Of a DNA stretch of 64,000 nucleotides, positions 41,285 through 49,729 are shown one piece after another. Location: contig NZ_CP060635.1 in assembly GCF_014337215.1 (NCBI RefSeq), positions 3,109,501 through 3,173,500 on the forward strand. The letters are read 5' to 3'. The translations under genes were made by a program, and so were the position numbers. Each line of letters begins with the position of its first letter. Position 1 is the stretch's first letter. The notes below the pieces were generated by a model. It had not been told where the DNA came from. It did no database searches and saw only the letters and a list, made by a program, of their open reading frames with translations. Origin of the DNA: Wansuia hejianensis (lineage in GTDB: Bacteria > Bacillota > Clostridia > Lachnospirales > Lachnospiraceae).

Positions 41285-42256
41285 ATGGATATCAAACCTA
41301 GAGATAATGTCATTCTGGCATTTCAGCACAAGGAACCCTACTGGATTCCAAACAGCGTGACAGACTGTGATATTGTCCTCCAGTCTGCCGTTATGGAACG
41401 GTACGAGGGAAAAACGACAGGATTCGACGAGTTTGGCCTGGAATATGTCTACAATGAAGAGGCAAACGGGCCGGTGCTGAAACCCGGATTCCAGCTGGTG
41501 GGCGATGTGGATGAATGGGAAGACATAAAATTTCCGGATTTGGATAACCGGGACTGGGAAGCGGCGGCTGCCCGGGACACGGCCGGATGGGACCGGAAGA
41601 ACAGGTTTTCCATCGTGCAGATGTTTAACGGCATGTTTGAGCGTGCGCATATGTCGATGGGATATGAAAATGTGCTGATGGGTCTTCTGACAGAGCCGGA
41701 GGCAATGGAAGGCTGGTTCAGGAAGTTTACGGATTACCGCTGTACATTAATCCGGAGGATAGCGAAATATTACAAGCCGGATGCAGTGATGATTTTTGAC
41801 GATTATGGTGCAAAAGAATCCATGATGTTCAGTCCGGATGTGTTCCGCGACCTGATCAAACCACAGCTAAAGCGTCTCGTGGATACCGCGCATGAATGTG
41901 GGCTGTATTATATCCTTCACTGCTGCGGTTACTATAAACCCATTTTTCCGGATATCGTCGAACTCGGAGTGGATGCAGTGCACCCTGTGCAAGTCTCCAA
42001 TGATCCGGCAGAACTCAAGGGAAAATATGGAGATAAAATCACGATTCTGGGTGGTTTTGATAATGTGAACATTCTGGACCGAGAGGACTGCACAGAAGAA
42101 GAGACGAGGGCAGAACTCCGGAGAGTGCTTGAAGAGCTCGGACCAGGAGGAAGCTTTGTCGCATGGCGGTCATTTTTCTGCAGTCAGCCGGAAGCATATA
42201 TGGATGAATACTGGAAGATCGTCGGCCCTGTGAAGGCGGCAGCCCTGGATCAATGA
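41285..42256 (+). CDS. Uroporphyrinogen decarboxylase (URO-D) family protein, possible corrinoid-type methyltransferase
   Basis: A 323-residue TIM-barrel protein of the wide URO-D/MtaA superfamily. Visible blocks are MFNGMFERAHMSMGYENVLMGLLTEPEAM in parts, PDAVMIFDDYGAKESMMFSPDVF, YYILHCCGYYKPIFPDIVELGVDAVHPVQVSND, and ILGGFDNVNIL. The His-Cys-Cys-Gly segment is where related methyltransferases carry a metal-binding His-x-Cys. Haem enzymes of this family have an N-terminal Arg-rich motif that I do not see. In an aromatic acid cluster an O-demethylation role is possible but no corrinoid protein gene is adjacent. Confidence 0.7.
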   Translation: MDIKPRDNVILAFQHKEPYWIPNSVTDCDIVLQSAVMERYEGKTTGFDEFGLEYVYNEEANGPVLKPGFQLVGDVDEWEDIKFPDLDNRDWEAAAARDTAGWDRKNRFSIVQMFNGMFERAHMSMGYENVLMGLLTEPEAMEGWFRKFTDYRCTLIRRIAKYYKPDAVMIFDDYGAKESMMFSPDVFRDLIKPQLKRLVDTAHECGLYYILHCCGYYKPIFPDIVELGVDAVHPVQVSNDPAELKGKYGDKITILGGFDNVNILDREDCTEEETRAELRRVLEELGPGGSFVAWRSFFCSQPEAYMDEYWKIVGPVKAAALDQ

Positions 42257-42289
42257 GGAGCGACAGGCTGTTTAGAGGAGGATGGGATT

Positions 42290-43759
42290 TTGGCAGATAT
42301 AAGAAGTTTAAGAGATGCAGTTGAATATTTAAAGACTGTTCCGGGAGAATATGCGGAGACAGATGTAGCTGTGAAACCACATGCGGAAATATCCGGTATC
42401 TACCGGTATGTCGGCGCGGGCGGTACGGTAAAGCGCCCGACAAAAAAGGGACCGGCGGTTATGTTTAATAATGTGGAGGGCCATGAGGGAGCGAGAGTGC
42501 TCATCGGTCTTCTGGCTTCCCGGGAGCGGGTCGGGATGATGCTGAATGAGAAACCAGAGCGGCTGGGCTTCCTGTTGAATGAGGCCGTACAGAATCCGGT
42601 CCAGCCGGCGGTGGTAGCCAGTGAAAAGGCTGTCTGCCAGGAGGTGGTTCACTATGCGGATGAGGAAGGGTTTGATATCCGCAAGCTTCTCCCTGCGCCG
42701 ACTAACACTCCGGAGGACGCCGGGCCTTATATTACGATGGGGATGTGCTATGCGTCTGATCCGGAAACGGGAGATTCCGATATCACGATCCACCGCCTGT
42801 GCCTTCAGACAAGAGATACGATTTCCATGTATTTTGTGCCGGGGGCGAGGCATCTGGGCGTATTCCGTGAAAAAGCGGAAAGAAGGGGGGAGCCGCTTCC
42901 GATCTCCATCAGCATTGGCGTAGACCCGGCGATCGAGATTGCGGCCTGTTTTGAACCGCCTACCACTCCGCTGGGATATAATGAATTAAGCGTTGCGGGA
43001 GCAATCCGCCGTCAGCCGGTGGAGCTGGCGCCGTGCCTGACAATACCGGAAAAATGTATTGCTAACGCAGAATATGTCATCGAAGGAGAACTGATTCCTG
43101 ACAGCTATGTACGGGAGGATATGACTACCAATTCCGGCAAGGCAATGCCTGAGTTCCCAGGCTATACCGGCAGCGCGAATCCTTCTGTACCGCTCATCCG
43201 GGTAAAAGCCGTGACACACAGGAGAAACCCGATCATGCAGACCTGCATCGGACCCAGCGAGGAGCATGTAAATATGGCGGGTATACCTACAGAGGCCAGC
43301 ATCATCCAAATGGTAGAAAAAGCAATGCCGGGCCGGCTGAAAAATGTATACTGCCACTCCTCAGGCGGCGGCAAATACATGGCGATCATGCAGTTTGAGA
43401 AAAAACAGCCCAGCGACGAGGGCAGGCAGCGTCAGGCGGCCCTGCTGGCCTTTGCAGCCTTCGCGGAGCTGAAGCATATTATTCTTGTGGATGAAGACGT
43501 GGACCCCTTCGATCTGAGCGACGTAATCTGGGCGCTGAATACACGCTATCAAGGGGATGTGGATACTATATTTATACCGGGCGTCAGATGTCATCCGCTG
43601 GACCCGACTCAGAGGATGGAATATAATATCAACCTGAGAGATAATGGAATCTCCTGCAAAACCATTTTTGACTGTACAGTTCCATTTACCCAGAAAGCGC
43701 GTTTTGAGCGTTCCAAATTCCTGGAGCTGGATTATAAAAAATGGTTACCCGATTTATAA
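42290..43759 (+). CDS. UbiD-family decarboxylase (LpdC-like)
   Basis: A 489-residue prenylated-FMN-dependent decarboxylase with a TTG start after GAGGAGG. Family blocks are PAVMFNNVEGHEGARVLIGLLASRERVGMML in parts, DAGPYITMGMCYA, RHLGVFREKAERRGEPLPISISIGVDPAIEIAA in parts, IEGELIPDSYVRE, MPEFPGYTGSANPSVPLIRVKAVTHRRNPI in parts, and a VDEDVDPFDLSDVIWALNTR end. This sequence type resembles gallate/protocatechuate decarboxylases (LpdC), which fits with the LpdD-like gene 4.7 kb upstream. The second UbiD gene at 44889 differs clearly, so the two probably handle different acids. Confidence 0.9.
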   Translation: MADIRSLRDAVEYLKTVPGEYAETDVAVKPHAEISGIYRYVGAGGTVKRPTKKGPAVMFNNVEGHEGARVLIGLLASRERVGMMLNEKPERLGFLLNEAVQNPVQPAVVASEKAVCQEVVHYADEEGFDIRKLLPAPTNTPEDAGPYITMGMCYASDPETGDSDITIHRLCLQTRDTISMYFVPGARHLGVFREKAERRGEPLPISISIGVDPAIEIAACFEPPTTPLGYNELSVAGAIRRQPVELAPCLTIPEKCIANAEYVIEGELIPDSYVREDMTTNSGKAMPEFPGYTGSANPSVPLIRVKAVTHRRNPIMQTCIGPSEEHVNMAGIPTEASIIQMVEKAMPGRLKNVYCHSSGGGKYMAIMQFEKKQPSDEGRQRQAALLAFAAFAELKHIILVDEDVDPFDLSDVIWALNTRYQGDVDTIFIPGVRCHPLDPTQRMEYNINLRDNGISCKTIFDCTVPFTQKARFERSKFLELDYKKWLPDL

Positions 43760-43798
43760 TTAACAAACTATTCTTTTAATTGTTCCTAAAAGTTTCGG

Positions 43799-43840
43799 CT
43801 TGAACATTTGCTTTTTTAGAGGTGTTCAAGCTGTCTTTTG
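43799..43840 (+). terminator. Terminator after the first UbiD gene
   Basis: GCTTGAACA pairs with TGTTCAAGC around a ~16-nt loop, followed by TGTCTTTTGTGTTTTG. It separates the ubiX-to-ubiD operon from the LysR gene. Confidence 0.65.
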
Positions 43841-43941
43841 TGTTTTGCCTTCCAAATGCTGCCATTGTATGATAGAATAGTCACGTAATACGAGGGAAAA
43901 GAAGAATTTGTGGGAATATTCAAAGAATACGGGAGGTTAAA

Positions 43942-44829
43942 ATGACAATTGAACAATTGCAGTACTTTATGGCCATCGCAAAGTACAAAAATTTTTCAAC
44001 TGCTGCAGAAGAATGTTATATTTCACAGTCCTCACTGTCGAAACAGATTAAGGCGCTGGAGCAGGAGCTGGGAGGAGTAGAGCTTTTCGACAGAAATACA
44101 AAGAAACTGGATATTACATATGCGGGTAAGGAATTTTATATTTCTGCTGATAAGATTCTGATGGAATATCAGAAGATGATCAACAATATGAAGAAATATA
44201 TGGACGGTCATACGGAGGTTCTGAACATTGGCACCATTCCGGTCATGAACCATTATGGCCTGACGGATATATTCTTTAAATTCCAGGAATATTACTCCAA
44301 CATCCGGCTTCATGTGATTGAAGCAAACAGTGTGCCTATCATAGAGGATTTCACAAAGGGTAAAATGGATCTGGCATTTCTGCGGGATAATTACCTGCCC
44401 GTCGGAGACTTTAAGATCTTTCCGTTGGTAGATGATGAGTTGGTGCTGGTCACGAATTATTCCCACTGGCTGGCAAAGTATGATGAAATTGATCTGAAGG
44501 AAGCAGAAAACGAAAAGTTTCTCTTCCTGGGAAACAATACAGGAATGTACGAAAGCTGCCGCCAGGCCTGTATAAAAGCCGGTTTTGTGCCGCGGGAGCA
44601 GGTGTTGGACGTGCGGAGCAGTACAATTAAAAACCTGGTTGCAAACGGTCAGGGTGTATCCCTGATGATGCACCAGTCTATCAAATATATGGATGATCCC
44701 CGGATTAAGATTATCCGGCTGAAGGATCCGAGCATTATCAACCTGTCTTTAATAGTAAGAAACGGTGCGATTACAGATGCCGTTTCGACCTTCATTGAAT
44801 ATGTGACAGATTCTTTTGGAAAGTTATAA
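43942..44829 (+). CDS. LysR family transcriptional regulator
   Basis: A 295-residue regulator with the N-terminal winged helix typical of LysR (MTIEQLQYFMAIAKYKNFS, AAEECYISQSSLSKQIKALE, ELFDRNTKKLDITYAG) and a two-lobed effector domain. LysR proteins often respond to aromatic acids. Placed between the two decarboxylase gene groups, it is the likely regulator of both. GGGAGGT precedes the ATG. Confidence 0.9.
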   Translation: MTIEQLQYFMAIAKYKNFSTAAEECYISQSSLSKQIKALEQELGGVELFDRNTKKLDITYAGKEFYISADKILMEYQKMINNMKKYMDGHTEVLNIGTIPVMNHYGLTDIFFKFQEYYSNIRLHVIEANSVPIIEDFTKGKMDLAFLRDNYLPVGDFKIFPLVDDELVLVTNYSHWLAKYDEIDLKEAENEKFLFLGNNTGMYESCRQACIKAGFVPREQVLDVRSSTIKNLVANGQGVSLMMHQSIKYMDDPRIKIIRLKDPSIINLSLIVRNGAITDAVSTFIEYVTDSFGKL

Positions 44830-44888
44830 AAGGCGGTCATCCCTGTGAATAAGCAGCCCGGCGCTGCGAAAGAGAGGATGAAGGACAA

Positions 44889-46346
44889 ATGGCGAAAATC
44901 AGTTGTAGTTTAAGAGAGTTCCTGCAGGTTTTAGAAGAAGAAGAGATGCTGCTGCGCGTAACAGAAGAAGTGTCCCCGGAACCGGATATCGGCGCGGCGG
45001 GGCGCGCCGCAGCCAATTCGGCCTGGAAGCCTGCGGTATATTTTGAAAAGATCAAGGGATACACGACTCCGGTGGTGACCAATGTGCACGGATCCTGGAA
45101 GAGTCATGCCCTGATGCTGGGCATGGACAAAGATACCCCGGTGAAGGAGCAGTTCTTTGAATTGAACCGGCGGTGGGATAAGTACCCAGTGGAGCCGGTC
45201 ATCGTGAAACGCGAAGAGGCTCCCTGTAAGGAAAATATAATCACAGAGAATATTGACCTGTTCCGGGTGCTTTCTCCTTACCGCATCAACGACCAGGACG
45301 GAGGCTTTTTTCTCTCCAAGGCGGCGGTTGTGACAGGAGATCCGGAGTGCCCGGAAGATTTACATAAGTTAAACGTGGGAACTTACAGAATCCAGATTAA
45401 GGACAGAGACAGAGTAGGGATACAGGCACTGGCATTCCATGACATCGCAGTGCAGCTGGAAAAAGCAGAAAGTCTGAATCAGTCTCTGCCCGTAGCCATC
45501 GCGCTGGGCAACGCTCCGCTGGTCACCTTTATGGCCAGCACGCCCATCGCCTATGACCAGAGTGAATATGCCTTTGCGGGCGCCCTGCAAAATGGAAAGC
45601 CGGTGGAAATTGTCCAGGCGGATACCTGTGAACATCTCTATGTTCCGGCCTCTTCGGAAATCATACTTGAAGGCTATGTGATCCCCAGGGTGCGGAAGGT
45701 GGAAGGCCCCTTCGGAGAATTCCCCGGTTCCTATTCCGGCTGCCGCCTCCAGTGTGAGATTCAAATCACCCGGATCACCCACCGGAACCAGCCAATATTT
45801 GAAAACCTATACCTGGGGATTCCCTGGACGGAAATTGATTATCTGATGGCGTTAAACACCAGCGTTCCGCTGTACAAGCAGCTCAAGGAGTCCATGCCGG
45901 AGGTGGTGGCGGTCAACGCGATGTATACTCATGGAATGGGAGTGATTATTTCAACTAAATGCAGATATGGTGGATATGGAAAAGGTGTGGCTTTCCGCCT
46001 TCTGTCCACGCCCCACGGCATGCCTTATTCTAAAATAGTAATAGTAGTAGACGAGTACGTAGATCCATTTAACCTTGAGCAGGTGATGTGGGCAGTCACT
46101 ACACGGGTACGCCCTGACAAGGATGTGGCTGTCATCCCCAACTGCCCCGGAATGCCGCTGGACCCCTCCAGCGTCCCCGCCGGCATGCACAGCAAAATGA
46201 TCATCGACGCCACCACCCCTGTCCCGCCGGAGCCTAATCCCCGTGAAGTGGAGCTGCTCAAGCCGCCTGCATCGACGGAAAAATGGGAAAAGTTTATCAA
46301 CGAATTCAGTAAAGGAGGAACAGTCAGTGGAATGTCCGAGATGTAA
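44889..46346 (+). CDS. UbiD-family hydroxyarylate decarboxylase, subunit C type (BsdC/VdcC-like)
   Basis: A 485-residue UbiD enzyme. Blocks seen: SWKSHALMLGM, INDQDGGFFLSKAAVVTGDP, NVGTYRIQIKDRDRVGIQ, ILEGYVIPRVRKVEGPFGEFPGSYSGCRL in parts, THRNQPIFENLYLGIPWTEIDYLM in parts, and VDEYVDPFNLEQVMWAVTTR. Overlap by 20 bp with a gene for subunit D marks it as the C subunit of a non-oxidative 4-hydroxybenzoate, vanillate or 3,4-dihydroxybenzoate decarboxylase. It would release CO2 to give a phenol or catechol. The B subunit function would come from ubiX at 37821. Confidence 0.9.
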   Translation: MAKISCSLREFLQVLEEEEMLLRVTEEVSPEPDIGAAGRAAANSAWKPAVYFEKIKGYTTPVVTNVHGSWKSHALMLGMDKDTPVKEQFFELNRRWDKYPVEPVIVKREEAPCKENIITENIDLFRVLSPYRINDQDGGFFLSKAAVVTGDPECPEDLHKLNVGTYRIQIKDRDRVGIQALAFHDIAVQLEKAESLNQSLPVAIALGNAPLVTFMASTPIAYDQSEYAFAGALQNGKPVEIVQADTCEHLYVPASSEIILEGYVIPRVRKVEGPFGEFPGSYSGCRLQCEIQITRITHRNQPIFENLYLGIPWTEIDYLMALNTSVPLYKQLKESMPEVVAVNAMYTHGMGVIISTKCRYGGYGKGVAFRLLSTPHGMPYSKIVIVVDEYVDPFNLEQVMWAVTTRVRPDKDVAVIPNCPGMPLDPSSVPAGMHSKMIIDATTPVPPEPNPREVELLKPPASTEKWEKFINEFSKGGTVSGMSEM

Positions 46347-46539
46347 AAGCAAAGAAATCAAAATAATTGCGAAAGCCCCCGTGGACGATGCCTGGGAGGT
46401 TTATTCCTGTGGGAAATGCTGCTATTCCTGGCGTTCCACAGAGCAAATACAAATCCATGAGAAATTTCTGCTGGATGATGAAAAAATAAAAGCGATGCAG
46501 GTGATACCGCCGATACCGCCGTTAAAGGGAGTAGTCTGA
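46327..46539 (+). CDS. Non-oxidative hydroxyarylate decarboxylase subunit D (BsdD/VdcD-like)
   Basis: A 70-residue protein with a GTG start 6 bases after AAAGGAGGAA. It has two zinc-binding pairs, ECPRCKS at the start and YSCGKCCYSWRSTE near residue 27, with the conserved APVDDAWEVYSC segment between, and ends in a Pro-rich VIPPIPPL. This matches subunit D (~75 residues) of the ShdBCD, BsdBCD and VdcBCD systems, whose role is likely in assembly or stability. The overlap with the UbiD gene indicates translational coupling. Confidence 0.9.
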   Translation: MECPRCKSKEIKIIAKAPVDDAWEVYSCGKCCYSWRSTEQIQIHEKFLLDDEKIKAMQVIPPIPPLKGVV

Positions 46540-46603
46540 TATTAATCAACGTTTCCCCAGTTTCAAAAAGAATACTATTTATAATCTTATTTGTCAAATT
46601 TCG

Positions 46604-46752
46604 ATTTTGCTTTCTATTGGTCGGTGAAAAGCGAGGCGATTTGGATACCCGGACGAAACCGCTGGAGGTCTCCCGCTGCTTTTCTGGCTGTTCCAGACGG
46701 TACAATGTCTTTCGCCAGGGGTGGAACCCCAATGGTCTCAGGCGGTAGATTT
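46604..46752 (+). repeat. Palindromic element, truncated unit A (+)
   Basis: It starts with ATTTTGCTTTCTATTGGTCGG, has TTGGATACCCGGACGAAAC, and then joins directly to the 3' part of a unit A outer stem (CCGCTGGAGGTCTCCCGCTG). The full A tail to GGTCTCAGGCGGTAG (46734-46748) follows. The whole 5' arm and the apical hairpins are missing. The tail is highly similar to that at 10490-10560. The gene-free stretch 46540-47066 holds this, a terminator and a facing B fragment. Confidence 0.8.
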
Positions 46753-46764
46753 AGGATAAGATGA

Positions 46765-46789
46765 CGGACTCTTAGGAGTCCGCTTTTTT
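46765..46789 (+). terminator. Intrinsic terminator between the facing repeat fragments
   Basis: CGGACTC-TTAG-GAGTCCG then CTTTTTT, a compact classical terminator. It may end the decarboxylase transcript, 225 bp after subunit D. Confidence 0.8.
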
Positions 46790-46829
46790 AATGGCGAAAA
46801 AGCAGGGAGCTTTTTGACGGCCGGTAAGC

Positions 46830-46966
46830 GAAACTTCAGGCCGAAACCCTCCATGGTGCAGCTCCAATTTTCGCACCGACTCCCGCGAGGCTTTCACCTT
46901 CCCTCCTTCCGGGTATCCAAATACCCCACATCCTCGCCGACCAACTGGAAGCAAAACTTTTATTTG
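46830..46966 (-). repeat. Palindromic element, 5' half of a unit B (-)
   Basis: On the - strand it begins AGTTTTGCTTCCAGTTGGTC, reaches TTGGATACCCGGA, and continues to CCATGGAGGGTTTCGGCCTG and AAGTT. That block matches CCATGG-AAGGC-TTCGGCCTGAAGTT of the full B unit at 29159-29180. Bases between, which form the outer stem arm, are unlike that copy. The 3' half is absent. Confidence 0.65.
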
Positions 46967-47066
46967 ACGTATAGATTTCTTTTTTCTGTCTCTCTGTTTT
47001 CTCATGTGTATATTCTGAGTTAAGCGGTATAGGGTTACGTGATTAAAGGCGAAGGGAGAAGTTGGC

Positions 47067-48164
47067 GTGAAAATTGAAGCTGCGGTTGTACATGAAGTGA
47101 ATGGGCCTTATCTCATTGAGGAAGTTGAGCTTGCTGCGCCTAGGGCGGATGAGGTTCTCGTGAAGGTTTCTGCCAGTGGGATCTGCCATACGGATGTAGG
47201 TGCTCAGAAAGGAGATTTCGGGAATATTTTTCCTATAGTGCTTGGGCATGAGGGCAGCGGGGTTGTTATGGAAGCCGGGAGCGGAGTAAAAGAGTTTAAG
47301 CCAGGTGACCGGGTGGCGATGTCTTTTTCCTGGTGTGGAGAATGTCCGGCCTGTTCTACAGGGAGAAGCTGGGGATGCTCCAGGCTGTATGACCTTAATT
47401 TTGCCGGGCACGATTATTATGGGGGAACGCCGTTGTCCCGGAATGGGGAGAGGGTGTCTTGTTTTTTTGGGCAGTCCTCTTTTGCGTCTCATGCGGTTGT
47501 ACATAAAAATAATCTCGTGCGGGTGCCGGACGGTATGGATCTGCGTATTGCCGCGCCGGTTGGCTGCGGGATTCAGACGGGAGCGGGCAGTGTGCTGAAT
47601 TATCTCAGACCTGTGCCCGGAAACGGTATTGTGGTGTCGGGCTGCGGCGGAGTGGGCATGAGCGCGCTAATGGCCGCCAGACTGTGTGGCTGTGATCCGA
47701 TCGTTGCAGTGGATGTGGTAGATTCCCGTCTGGAGCTGGCCCTGGAACTGGGAGCGACCCGTGCGGTGAATGCCAAAAGGGAAAATCCGGTCCAGGCGGT
47801 CCATGAGCTCACGGGCGGCAGAGGTGTGGAATACGCAGTAGAGTGCAGCGGCATCGGTGAATGTATACGCACGGCAGTCAATTGCACAGGCGCTTTCGGA
47901 GTGATCGCTGTCTGCGGCGCCGCCTATGACCTGCGGATTAACTTCCATGAGGAGGTGACGGCGATGCACCGCACCCTGACGGGGATCATTGAAGGCCACA
48001 GCAATCCAAAGCTGTTTATTCCAAAGCTGCTGTCCTTTTATGAGAAGGGGCTGTTCCCGATTGACAAGCTGATTAAATTCTATGATTTTAAGGATATTGA
48101 ACAGGCAGTGGAGGATTCTGTCCAGGGGATTGCACTCAAACCGGTGCTGGTCATGGGAAGTTGA
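47067..48164 (+). CDS. Zinc-dependent alcohol dehydrogenase, MDR family (aryl-alcohol/class III-like)
   Basis: A 365-residue enzyme with a GTG start after AAGGGAGAA. The catalytic zinc site is GICHTD with LGHEGSG, the structural site is CGECPACSTGRSWGC, and the NAD loop is VSGCGGVGMSALMAA. It resembles the zinc alcohol dehydrogenases acting on benzyl-type alcohols or S-hydroxymethyl thiols. It is followed after 31 bp by a CUT2 transporter ATPase, so it probably acts on what that transporter brings in or on a downstream intermediate. Confidence 0.85.
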   Translation: MKIEAAVVHEVNGPYLIEEVELAAPRADEVLVKVSASGICHTDVGAQKGDFGNIFPIVLGHEGSGVVMEAGSGVKEFKPGDRVAMSFSWCGECPACSTGRSWGCSRLYDLNFAGHDYYGGTPLSRNGERVSCFFGQSSFASHAVVHKNNLVRVPDGMDLRIAAPVGCGIQTGAGSVLNYLRPVPGNGIVVSGCGGVGMSALMAARLCGCDPIVAVDVVDSRLELALELGATRAVNAKRENPVQAVHELTGGRGVEYAVECSGIGECIRTAVNCTGAFGVIAVCGAAYDLRINFHEEVTAMHRTLTGIIEGHSNPKLFIPKLLSFYEKGLFPIDKLIKFYDFKDIEQAVEDSVQGIALKPVLVMGS

Positions 48165-48195
48165 AGCGATATCCAAGTGTGGAGGACAGAAGGTC

Positions 48196-49689
48196 ATGGA
48201 AAATAACTATGTGGAATTTAGAAATATCAGAAAGGCCTTTGTAGGCGTTCAGGCGCTTGACGGGATCAGTTTCCGTGCCAACGGAGGAGAAGTCTGCGCT
48301 CTATTGGGAGAAAATGGGGCGGGGAAAAGCACGCTCCTGAAAATTCTGAGCGGAGCACAGCAGGCTGATTCCGGAGAATATTTCATAAATGGTTCGGAGG
48401 TAAAATTTCATTCCCCGATTGAGGCCATCAATGCCGGTGTAAGCGTGATTTATCAGGAACGGCAGTTGGTTGGAGAGCTTACGGTGACAGAAAATGTATT
48501 CATGGAAGATCTGTATTGTAAGAAAGCGGGTATCGTGGACTTTAAAAAATCTCATGAAGAGATGAAGAAGATCATTGATCGCTTCCATATGCCTTTTGCC
48601 CCTCAGACAAAAGTGAAAAAATTGTCGGTCGCCCACCAGCAGATGGTGGAAATCATGAAGGCATACCGCAGAAAAAGCCAGGTGATTGCCTTTGATGAAC
48701 CGACGGCTCCTCTTTCCGATGCAGAAATTGATATACTCTTTGAGCTGATCGGAAGGCTTCGTGACGCGGGTAAGGTGATTCTGTATGTGTCCCATCGCCT
48801 GAAAGAGCTGTTCCGGCTCACGGATAAGATTGTGATTCTCAAAGATGGCCGTTTTATCGAAGATATCCGGACAGAAGACGCGACAGAGGGTTATCTGGTC
48901 TCAAAAATGGTCGGGCGTGAAATCGGGGATACATTTTCCGCGCTGAACCGGAACGGTCAGATCGGGGAAGTGGTGCTGGAGGCCAGGCATCTGTATGGAA
49001 GCGGAGTTAAGGACGTAAGCTTCAGCCTTCATAAGGGAGAGGTTCTGGGGTTTGCCGGCCTGATAGGCGCCGGCCGTTCGGAGACAATGCAGCTGCTATT
49101 CGGGGCAGATAAGCTAGTAAGCGGTGAAATTTATATAGACGGAAAGCCGGCAAGGATTAAAAGCCCGAGGGAAGCCATTAAGGCAGGAATCGGGCTGTGT
49201 CCTGAGGACAGGAAGGAGCAGGGGCTTGTTCTGGGCCGGTCTGTCCGTGATAATCTGACAATCCCCATCCTGGACGCGATTTCCCGGAATGGAATTATCG
49301 ACCGGAAAAAGGAACGGAGGCTGTCTGGGGAAGCAATTGACAAATACCGTATAAAAACACATTCCATGGAAAAGATTGCACGGGAGCTGTCCGGGGGAAA
49401 TCAGCAGAAGATTATTCTGGGCCGGTGGATGCTTGCCGATCTGAAGGTGTTGATCCTGGACGAGCCTACAAAGGGAATTGACGTGGGGGCTAAGGCCGAG
49501 ATTTACCAAATGGTATGCGATTTGGCCAGGGAAGGGCTGGGTGTGATTTTCATTTCTTCTGAGCTGCAGGAAGTGATCAATGTCTGTGACAAGGTCATCG
49601 TCATGAAAGAGGGAGTGATTACCGGCCGTCTGAACCGGGAGGAAATGTCTGAGGAAGGGATTCTGGCTCTGGCGATGCAGGAAAATTGA
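48196..49689 (+). CDS. CUT2 sugar ABC transporter ATP-binding protein (RbsA-like), system 1
   Basis: A 497-residue protein with two fused ATPase domains. The start at 48196 follows GTGGAGG. First domain: GENGAGKSTLLK, the Q-loop YQERQLV, KKLSVAHQQMVEI, FDEPTAPLSD. Second: the reduced GAGRSE loop usual in RbsA proteins, PEDRKEQGLVLG, LSGGNQQKIILGRW, LDEPTKGIDVGAK. It should power uptake of a monosaccharide-like compound with the permease and lipoprotein downstream. It is much closer to the ATPase at 54723 than to that at 62098, sharing the YQERQLV loop. Confidence 0.92.
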   Translation: MENNYVEFRNIRKAFVGVQALDGISFRANGGEVCALLGENGAGKSTLLKILSGAQQADSGEYFINGSEVKFHSPIEAINAGVSVIYQERQLVGELTVTENVFMEDLYCKKAGIVDFKKSHEEMKKIIDRFHMPFAPQTKVKKLSVAHQQMVEIMKAYRRKSQVIAFDEPTAPLSDAEIDILFELIGRLRDAGKVILYVSHRLKELFRLTDKIVILKDGRFIEDIRTEDATEGYLVSKMVGREIGDTFSALNRNGQIGEVVLEARHLYGSGVKDVSFSLHKGEVLGFAGLIGAGRSETMQLLFGADKLVSGEIYIDGKPARIKSPREAIKAGIGLCPEDRKEQGLVLGRSVRDNLTIPILDAISRNGIIDRKKERRLSGEAIDKYRIKTHSMEKIARELSGGNQQKIILGRWMLADLKVLILDEPTKGIDVGAKAEIYQMVCDLAREGLGVIFISSELQEVINVCDKVIVMKEGVITGRLNREEMSEEGILALAMQEN

Positions 49690-49729
49690 GACTGATGAAA
49701 GGACGATGCTTCGGTATTGGGAAAAAGAT

